From a virus: DNA of 25,399 nt. Positions 4,643 to 9,696 of the stretch are shown here, piece after piece. A program made the position numbers and the translations under genes. Where the stretch lies: the IMG/VR virus record IMGVR_UViG_3300020468_000066, positions 1 through 25,399 of that record; one strand, 5' to 3'. Below the pieces are notes generated by a model that worked only from the letters and a program-made list of their open reading frames with translations, did no database searches and was not told the DNA's origin. Each line of letters opens with the position of its first letter. Position 1 is the first letter of the stretch.

Positions 4643-4696
4643 CAGTTTAATATGTGTCACAACTTGCCACGCATAGGGTACAAATCACCCTATAAT
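4638..4696 (+). promoter_or_regulatory. Terminator-promoter cassette 7
   Basis: Dyad TGTGACA (4638-4644)/TGTCACA (4655-4661), hairpin AGGGT (4675-4679)/ACCCT (4687-4691), TATAAT (4691-4696), and TTGCCA (4664-4669) as a possible weak -35. Dyad centre to -10 is again 41.5 bp. Confidence 0.7.
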
Positions 4697-4721
4697 AGTA
4701 TTATACAAAAGGATTTCAAGC

Positions 4722-4886
4722 ATGTTCAACAAAGATCTAACACCAGTTTACAACGGACGAGTCCTAGTAAACAAATCAGCGATGAAAGATCCAGCAGTTC
4801 AGGCAGCACTCGCAGCAATGGCAGCGAGAAACTTTGAACCACTGCCCACACCTCAAGGCAGTTGGAACATATCTGACAGACATTAA
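4722..4886 (+). CDS. Small alanine-rich protein, 54 aa
   Basis: ATG with AAGGA about 9 bases upstream, driven by the TATAAT at 4691. The sequence MFNKDLTPVYNGRVLVNKSA looks like a short beta element, followed by an Ala-rich helix (VQAALAAMAARNFEP) and a polar tail. It is the last gene of the early array and is followed by a strong terminator. No family recognised. Confidence 0.65.
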   Translation: MFNKDLTPVYNGRVLVNKSAMKDPAVQAALAAMAARNFEPLPTPQGSWNISDRH

Positions 4887-4899
4887 GCAGTAATTCACA

Positions 4900-4924
4900 G
4901 GGGGCAGTAAAATGCCCCCTTTTT
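4900..4924 (+). terminator. Rho-independent terminator
   Basis: Stem GGGGGCA (4900-4906)/TGCCCCC (4913-4919), 6-base loop and a T-tract. It closes the early cassette array. Confidence 0.85.
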
Positions 4925-4996
4925 GATGCTAGGTCGGATGCCGAGCGATGCCAAAAAAGTACCTTCTTTCTAACCTACAAACGTTTCCCAGACAGC

Positions 4997-5004
4997 GATA
5001 AATA
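4997..5004 (+). promoter_or_regulatory. T4-type late promoter
   Basis: GATAAATA matches the late promoter -10 of T4-type phages (NATAAATA). It precedes the small coiled-coil and PAAR genes. A 12-codon frame at 5024-5059 with a Shine-Dalgarno-like AAGGA lies in its leader; coding is doubtful. Confidence 0.5.
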
Positions 5005-5063
5005 TCAAAAGGAAAATGAAAAAATGAAAACCTTGAAACTGAAAAAATTTCTCTGGTAAAAAA

Positions 5064-5092
5064 TTGCCAAAAAAGACGAGCTATGCTACAAT
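5064..5092 (+). promoter_or_regulatory. Sigma70-like promoter
   Basis: TTGCCA (5064-5069), 17-base spacer, TACAAT (5087-5092), 18 bases before the ATG at 5111. Together with the late-type box at 4997 this suggests two modes of expression. Confidence 0.5.
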
Positions 5093-5110
5093 ACACAAAA
5101 AGGAAATAAT

Positions 5111-5425
5111 ATGACTACCCTACCCGATGGTTGCTTTGATATAGGTGACGATGACCTAGAGGATCTAAGTGAAGGAAAACGTCCTGATCTTGGAGAAGAC
5201 ACCATATCATACGAAGAAAACGCCCACAAGCAATTAATGAATGATCCTAAGTATGCCGTCCATGTGCATGAGAGTCAACTCAATCGTATCATTGAGGTAA
5301 TTGAAGAAGTATCTCAAAGACTGGTTGCATTAGAGGATAAGTTCATAGACTTAGAACTCTCTATAAGATTCAAAGAGACTAAGAGGAACGATGGTCCGCC
5401 CGAACCCCCTACACTATCTTTATAA
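5111..5425 (+). CDS. Coiled-coil small protein, 104 aa
   Basis: ATG with AGGA 6 bases upstream. The N-terminal third is acidic (FDIGDDDLEDLSEGKRPDLG), and the middle forms a coiled coil from about residue 55 to 87 (ESQLNRIIEVIEEVSQRLVA followed by LEDKFIDLELSI). The C-terminal tail is Pro-rich (DGPPEPPTLSL). The gene stands at the start of the late module, so it may be a minor structural or assembly protein. Its architecture (acidic start, then a coiled coil) is repeated by the next two overlapping frames. Not recognised. Confidence 0.7.
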   Translation: MTTLPDGCFDIGDDDLEDLSEGKRPDLGEDTISYEENAHKQLMNDPKYAVHVHESQLNRIIEVIEEVSQRLVALEDKFIDLELSIRFKETKRNDGPPEPPTLSL

Positions 5426-5427
5426 CT

Positions 5428-5664
5428 ATGGAAAAGTATGAAGACTTACTAGCAGACGAAAACAAATTTGATAAATTTTGCGATGACTTTGAAAATGCAG
5501 CAGCAGAAAGATTCTCAGGAAGAGATAATAACTCAAGAACTCCAATCACACATTCTAGTGTTGAATCAGTCACTCCAGAAGTTGTCCGAGAGGTTGAACC
5601 AATTGGAACAGAGGATCTCATCGCTGGAGAATCCACAATTGATGTACAAGCGTCCGACATGTGA
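5428..5664 (+). CDS. Acidic small protein, 78 aa, overlapping the next frame
   Basis: ATG two bases after the previous stop. The first 30 residues (MEKYEDLLADENKFDKFCDD, then FENAAAERFSG) look like a real acidic helical start; the rest is polar and probably disordered. Codon endings remain A/T-rich as elsewhere in the phage. From 5495 a second reading frame encodes a clear heptad pattern over the same DNA. Either the two proteins are both made, or the real product is a fusion of this start with the coiled coil by a frameshift. No slippery heptamer is obvious. Confidence 0.55.
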   Translation: MEKYEDLLADENKFDKFCDDFENAAAERFSGRDNNSRTPITHSSVESVTPEVVREVEPIGTEDLIAGESTIDVQASDM

Positions 5665-5758
5665 TGAGTACGAGTCTATTTCAAGTACATTAGATTATCT
5701 ACATAATACAATAGAAGATTTAAAGCAATGCCAAACTTCGTTGGGAAGGAAACAATAG
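5495..5758 (+). CDS. Coiled-coil small protein, 87 aa, in an overlapping frame
   Basis: ATG at 5495 gives MQQQKDSQEEIITQELQSHI; an earlier in-frame ATG at 5468 is possible. Residues from about 21 to 48 follow a heptad rhythm (VLNQSLQKLSERLNQLEQRI then SSLEN), too regular to be chance. After the other frame ends at 5664 it continues with phage-like codon use (LDYLHNTIEDLKQCQ). The stop overlaps the PAAR gene by 31 bases. No convincing Shine-Dalgarno is seen, so translation may be coupled to, or frameshifted from, the frame at 5428. Confidence 0.6.
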   Translation: MQQQKDSQEEIITQELQSHILVLNQSLQKLSERLNQLEQRISSLENPQLMYKRPTCDEYESISSTLDYLHNTIEDLKQCQTSLGRKQ

Positions 5759-6093
5759 ACACTGTAAGCACTGATGCTAATTGTGTATATCCTGCTTCTC
5801 CATTGGGAGGTGCTCCTAATGTTTCACAGAATGTAATTGTGAATGGTGAAAAATTGGAGTATTATACTAACACTAGTAAAATAGATCCTGTCACTGGTGT
5901 GAAGGTCAATCCACTTATACCACTGCCATGCCAACCAGGTATCAGGGTAGTCACTCCTACTGTTAACACGACAGTGTTAGTCAATGGACAATTACCAGCA
6001 GTGACTGGAGATCAGGCAGCAATGTTAGGTACACCCAGACCCTTGACAGGACCGTTCCAGCATGTTAAGATACTAATAGGTACACAATTATAA
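5728..6093 (+). CDS. PAAR-like tail spike tip protein, 121 aa
   Basis: The protein has the small, Gly/Pro-rich beta make-up of PAAR tip proteins: NCVYPASPLGGAPNVSQNVI near residue 19-38, IPLPCQPGIRVVTPTVNTTVLVNGQLPAVTGDQ at about 68-100, and a C-terminal GTPRPLTGPFQHVKILIGTQ. Residues resembling the family core are the Pro/Gly turns followed by VNG and the Thr-rich strand. In T4-type phages (gp5.4) such proteins cap the central spike beneath the baseplate and pierce the host envelope. It is placed just upstream of gp25 and gp6, where a baseplate hub component is expected. It overlaps the coiled-coil frame by 31 bases. Confidence 0.75.
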   Translation: MPNFVGKETIDTVSTDANCVYPASPLGGAPNVSQNVIVNGEKLEYYTNTSKIDPVTGVKVNPLIPLPCQPGIRVVTPTVNTTVLVNGQLPAVTGDQAAMLGTPRPLTGPFQHVKILIGTQL

Positions 6094-6094
6094 T

Positions 6095-6232
6095 ATGGCA
6101 CTTTACAGCAGTACAAATGATAAGGTCTATGCAAAACCTAAGAAGACAAGACAAGGCAGTTCAGTAAATTCAAAGGTTTCTGCAACTTCTCGTAACAATG
6201 CAAAGAAGCGTTACAGAGGACAGGGCAAGTGA
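6095..6232 (+). CDS. Small basic protein, 45 aa
   Basis: ATG one base after the PAAR stop. The protein (starts MALYSSTNDKVYAKPKKTRQ, ends KRYRGQGK) is basic, Ser/Asn-rich, and lacks hydrophobic segments, resembling small conserved proteins seen among cyanophage tail genes. I base that on memory of the pattern, not on a search. Its TGA overlaps the next GTG start. Role unknown; a minor virion or RNA-binding protein is possible. Confidence 0.65.
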   Translation: MALYSSTNDKVYAKPKKTRQGSSVNSKVSATSRNNAKKRYRGQGK

Positions 6233-6381
6233 GTACTGACGATTTACAGAGGATTGCTTCTGCACTTGAGAGGATAGCAGATTCTTTTGAGAAAGAATTG
6301 CATGTTGACATTGATCATGCCCATATAGACGATATCGGTGAAATACACGGTGACGTGATAACACATCCGAAGCAGTTCTAG
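6229..6381 (+). CDS. Small acidic helical protein, 50 aa
   Basis: A GTG start (6229) overlaps the previous TGA, with a GGACAGGG purine stretch upstream. The first half is a helix of the type STDDLQRIASALERIADSFE, a pattern met in small cyanophage proteins; the second half is His/Asp-rich (HVDIDHAHIDDIGEIHGD). TAG stop at 6379-6381. Downstream, the same frame stays open for 20 more codons to 6442. Function unknown. Confidence 0.6.
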   Translation: MSTDDLQRIASALERIADSFEKELHVDIDHAHIDDIGEIHGDVITHPKQF

Positions 6382-6433
6382 GGGCGTGGTCTCCGACCCG
6401 AACGCCGAGGGACTCTAAAATACTTTACAAACT

Positions 6434-7156
6434 ATGTTAATTAATAAGATTGAAGTTGATGAAGGTCGTGATATTATTATCATGGATAAGGCTTTCAAAT
6501 TTGGTGATCATCAAGCATTATACGACACGTGTATGTCGTTGAAGTATTCTTGTGCGAATACAAGTAACTTTGATATACAAGACATAAGTGATAAGAGGAT
6601 GAGAGCAGATCTACCTCAACTTGATCAAGTACAAATACTGGCAACGGATGAAGAAGGAGCGAGACTCCGAAGATCATTGTGTCCTGAGTGTGGAAAAAAA
6701 GAAACGACAGAATCAGATGGTATGGCAAACTTTCCTGATGATAACATATTGAGATCAATATTCAGTGATACTTATCGTATGGAGAATTTTTCTCAATTTA
6801 TTGATACCACAAAATATGCTTTTACAAACGCATATGTTAACTTAGGTCTAGTCAATGATTCTCATGAGATTCATGTAGATGCTCCTAGAAAGGGTATGGA
6901 AAAAACTATGTTGATATATCCTAATATTGAATGGGGATTGAATCACGGTGGCGAGACGGTCTTCTATGAGGAAGATAGACAGGAGATAGTGTACATAAAT
7001 CCATATGTGCCAGGTAGAATATGCCTTTTTGATGGTAGTATACCTCACTGTGCAAAACCACAAGCATTAGTAGGTCCCAAGTATAGATTTACAATTGCAG
7101 TTAAATTTACACTCATGGATCAACAAGATGACGATGTATCAATAATTGAAAAATGA
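6434..7156 (+). CDS. 2-oxoglutarate/Fe(II)-dependent oxygenase, 240 aa
   Basis: The protein has the double-stranded beta-helix signature: H147-x-D149 (EIHVDAPRKG), H205 (GSIPHCAKPQ) and R218 (GPKYRFTIAVKF), the expected Fe-binding triad and the basic residue that holds 2-oxoglutarate. A Gly-rich strand GLNHGGETVFYEE (168-180) and a PGRICLFDGS strand (193-202) complete the prolyl-4-hydroxylase-like core. A CxxC pair (C83, C86) lies in the N-terminal part. Such enzymes hydroxylate protein side chains, nucleobases or small molecules; the substrate here is unknown. It ends in an ATGA overlap with the SET-domain gene, so the two are probably made together. No strong Shine-Dalgarno is visible; Met17 is an alternative start. 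Confidence 0.85.
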   Translation: MLINKIEVDEGRDIIIMDKAFKFGDHQALYDTCMSLKYSCANTSNFDIQDISDKRMRADLPQLDQVQILATDEEGARLRRSLCPECGKKETTESDGMANFPDDNILRSIFSDTYRMENFSQFIDTTKYAFTNAYVNLGLVNDSHEIHVDAPRKGMEKTMLIYPNIEWGLNHGGETVFYEEDRQEIVYINPYVPGRICLFDGSIPHCAKPQALVGPKYRFTIAVKFTLMDQQDDDVSIIEK

Positions 7157-7461
7157 AGCTACGACCAAAAGTTATAGGTTATCAAGCATTACCGAAAGAG
7201 TTGCATATAAAGGATAGTCCTATAGCAGGTCAAGGTCTTTTTGCGAAAGAAGATATTGCTGCTATGATGTACCTTGGTGTATCTCATGTGGTAGTTAATA
7301 AAGATATCATACGAACCCCTTTAGGAGGGTTCGTAAACCATTCTGACGAACCTAACTGTATTAAATGGTCTGAAGGTGATGTCTATTATATGAAAACAAT
7401 TAAAGACATTAAGAAGGGAGAAGAGTTATTTTTAAAGTATACGTTTTACAAGGTTGCATAA
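7153..7461 (+). CDS. Minimal SET-domain protein (putative lysine methyltransferase), 102 aa
   Basis: SET motifs are seen in order: the GxG turn AGQGLFAKEDI (25-35), the core GGFVNHSDEPNC (58-69) with N62-H63 expected to line the S-adenosylmethionine/lysine site, and GEELFLKYTFY (89-99) with a candidate catalytic tyrosine at Y96 or Y99. At 102 residues it is close to the smallest SET proteins; pre- and post-SET cysteine clusters are absent. The family transfers methyl groups from S-adenosylmethionine to protein lysines. It overlaps the oxygenase gene and lies just before the gp25 promoter, so a virion or host protein substrate is possible. Confidence 0.8.
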   Translation: MKLRPKVIGYQALPKELHIKDSPIAGQGLFAKEDIAAMMYLGVSHVVVNKDIIRTPLGGFVNHSDEPNCIKWSEGDVYYMKTIKDIKKGEELFLKYTFYKVA

Positions 7462-7467
7462 AAGTCG

Positions 7468-7474
7468 CTAAATA
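7468..7474 (+). promoter_or_regulatory. Late promoter of the baseplate operon
   Basis: CTAAATA (followed by A) 28 bases upstream of the gp25 ATG is the variant of the T4-type late promoter seen in cyanophages. It should drive 7502 to about 18254 as one late transcript. Confidence 0.65.
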
Positions 7475-7501
7475 ACTTTGACTTCGTATATTTGTCGGTA
7501 A

Positions 7502-7894
7502 ATGGCGAACAGATTGTCCTTCAGGGACATTAATATTAATTTTAAGAAGCATCCTGTTACTAATGACTTAGTTGTTAGTAGGGATGCTTCTGCTATTAAA
7601 CAAGCACTTATAAGTTTACTGTTAACAAACAAGGGAGAAAGGTTATTTCAACCAGAGTACGGTTCTGATATAAGAAGTCAATTATTTGAACCACTGGACT
7701 ATGCTACTGCTGCAAGTATAAAAAGTTCTATATTTAATACAATACAAACGTTTGAACCAAGAATTGCAATAACATCACTAGATTGCTTTCCTGACTTTAA
7801 TGATAATGGATTCAACGTTGAGATGTCATACAATGTGGTTGGTTCAGATATAATTCCGTCAAATATAGAATTCTTCCTAGCAAGGACGAGATAA
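7502..7894 (+). CDS. gp25: gp25-like baseplate wedge/sheath initiator, 130 aa
   Basis: The protein has the gp25 family core: SAIKQALISLLLTNKGERLF (about 30-49) with QPEYGSDIRSQLFEPLD (50-66), including the conserved GERLF-P-(E/F)YG segment, then a helix and a FEPRIAI strand (near 83-89). Length is typical of T4 gp25 (132 residues). In T4 it is part of the wedge core bundle and initiates sheath assembly. The TAA overlaps the gp6 ATG (TAATG), as expected for co-translated wedge genes. Confidence 0.9.
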   Translation: MANRLSFRDININFKKHPVTNDLVVSRDASAIKQALISLLLTNKGERLFQPEYGSDIRSQLFEPLDYATAASIKSSIFNTIQTFEPRIAITSLDCFPDFNDNGFNVEMSYNVVGSDIIPSNIEFFLARTR

Positions 7895-9696
7895 TGCCAT
7901 ATACCCAAGTAAACAATTTAGATTTTGCTGATATAAAGACTGCCATCAAAGAATACATGAGGGCAGAGACAGAATTTACTGATTATGATTTTGAAGGATC
8001 TGTCATCAGTCAGTTAGTTGATGTATTGGCATACAATACGTACTACACAGCGTTTAACGCTAACATGGTAGTCAATGAACTGTTCTTAGATTCATCCACT
8101 CTGAGAGACAACGTGGTTGCTCTGGCAAAGCAGATAGGGTATGCACCGAAATCTATTACAGCACCAAAAGCAATAGTTGACATGCAACTTATCTTAACTG
8201 GTGTTGCACCTAGTACAGTTGTACTAAAAAAAGGTACAGGTTTTATTACAAACTATGATAACGCATTATATGAGTTTGTATTGAAAGATGATTATAGGAA
8301 GGAAGTAGTTAATGATACTGTTACATTTACTGATCTACCAGTATACGAAGGTTCATTAGTTGTTACTCAGACTACAGTAGATACATCACTTAAGAATCAA
8401 AGATTCATTATTAGTAATCCTGGAGCAGATACTAGTACATTAAGTGTAAGGGTATTTGAAGCATCAAACTCAACTGTATCAACAACATATGAAAGAGCAG
8501 AAAATATCCTAGAAGTTGGATCTACTGATAAAGTATATTTCTTAAGTGAAGTAGAAGATGAGCAATATGAGGTATTTTTTGGTGATGGTGTATTAGGAGA
8601 GAAACTATCTAATCAAAATGTTGTTGAAATTTCTTATGTTGTTACTAGTGGTGTAGTTACTAATGGTGCAAAAACGTTTACATTTAACGGAACACTTGTT
8701 GATGCTAGTGATGTCACGATTACTTCTCCGTTTTCCGTAAGCAATTTATCAACAACTTCCGCAGCAAGCGGAGGTGCAGAGATTGAATCTGTTGCTAAGA
8801 TCAAATTTAATGCTCCAAAATTCTTTGGATCACAAAATAGAGCAGTAACCTCTAATGATTACTCTGCTATTGTGCGAAAGATATACCCTTCTATCAGTGA
8901 TATCATAGTATTTGGTGGAGAAGAGCAAGAACCACCTGCATATGGTAAGGTCTTTCTCTCTATAAAACCAACTGAAGCAACATCATTATCATCATTTACC
9001 AAAAATCAACTGGTAACCGAACTTAAGAAGTACACAGTTGCTTCTATTAGACCAGAATTTGTTGATCCTTCTATTCTTTTTGTTGAATTGAGTAGTGATA
9101 TTTACTTTGATGGTACAAAAACCAAATTACTTCCTACAGATATTACGTCAAAAGTAGCATCTGGTGTATTGGAGTATTTAAAAACATCAGGAACAGAAAA
9201 ATTTAACGGTAAATTTAGGTATAGTAAGTTTGTTAGTGTAATTGATAGTGTAGATCGTAGCGTTAATTCTAACGATACCTCCATAACTTTAAGAAAAGAC
9301 TTTATTGCACAGATAAACTCATCAACATACTATGAAATTTGCTTTAAAAATGAATTATTAAAGGATTGTGATGACCCTGTAGTATCATCTACTGGCATGA
9401 CAGTCTTTGAACATCCAAGTTACACTGTATATCTAGAGGATAGAAATGGTAAATTGGTGCTATATAGACTAGACTCCATCACTGGTGATAAAATCCTATT
9501 GAATGATTCAGTTGGTGATGTTGACTATGTAAAAGGTGAAATTAAAATTTATGACTTTACTATTTTAAAAGGTAGTTTTTCTGACAATCGTATTGAGTTA
9601 CGTGTCAAACCTGCTAATAAAGATATTGAAGTAAAGCGTGAGATGTATCTGGATGTAGATGTATCAAATAGTAAATTCGTTGCGTATAAAGAGTAG
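7894..9696 (+). CDS. gp6: gp6-like baseplate wedge protein, 600 aa
   Basis: The N-terminal third matches cyanophage gp6 as I know it: GSVISQLVDVLAYNTYYTAF (about 35-54), NANMVVNELFLDSSTLRDNV (55-74) and ALAKQIGYAPKS, the region equivalent to the gp6/J-like family. Strand-rich sequence then follows, including YEVFFGDGVLGEKLSNQNVV (about 227-246). The C-terminal quarter, YTVYLEDRNGKLVLYRLDS onward, is beta-rich. gp6 forms the inner ring of the baseplate wedges and reorganises during contraction. Length is near T4 gp6 (660). The upstream and downstream junctions overlap (TAATG, TAGTG). Confidence 0.9.
   Translation: MPYTQVNNLDFADIKTAIKEYMRAETEFTDYDFEGSVISQLVDVLAYNTYYTAFNANMVVNELFLDSSTLRDNVVALAKQIGYAPKSITAPKAIVDMQLILTGVAPSTVVLKKGTGFITNYDNALYEFVLKDDYRKEVVNDTVTFTDLPVYEGSLVVTQTTVDTSLKNQRFIISNPGADTSTLSVRVFEASNSTVSTTYERAENILEVGSTDKVYFLSEVEDEQYEVFFGDGVLGEKLSNQNVVEISYVVTSGVVTNGAKTFTFNGTLVDASDVTITSPFSVSNLSTTSAASGGAEIESVAKIKFNAPKFFGSQNRAVTSNDYSAIVRKIYPSISDIIVFGGEEQEPPAYGKVFLSIKPTEATSLSSFTKNQLVTELKKYTVASIRPEFVDPSILFVELSSDIYFDGTKTKLLPTDITSKVASGVLEYLKTSGTEKFNGKFRYSKFVSVIDSVDRSVNSNDTSITLRKDFIAQINSSTYYEICFKNELLKDCDDPVVSSTGMTVFEHPSYTVYLEDRNGKLVLYRLDSITGDKILLNDSVGDVDYVKGEIKIYDFTILKGSFSDNRIELRVKPANKDIEVKREMYLDVDVSNSKFVAYKE

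Noticed and set aside
1448-4696. CRISPR-like array, because similar elements recur at intervals
   Set aside because: The repeats are dyad/promoter elements 50-1000 bases apart with genes between them, not short direct repeats with equal spacers.
1448-4696. Hairpin promoters of the N4 virion RNA polymerase type
   Set aside because: The hairpins are followed by ordinary TATAAT boxes and some have terminator T-tracts, which fits host polymerase and termination better.
4652-4837. + strand frame overlapping cassette 7 and the 54-aa gene
   Set aside because: It reads through the hairpin and -10 box in another frame; the 54-aa gene has its own Shine-Dalgarno.
5024-5059. 12-codon frame with a Shine-Dalgarno-like AAGGA
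   Set aside because: Too short to judge; it could be a leader peptide but nothing links it to regulation.
6495-7063. Two minus-strand frames opposite the oxygenase
   Set aside because: The + strand carries the catalytic motifs of the oxygenase; the antisense products look random and His/Ser/Tyr-rich.
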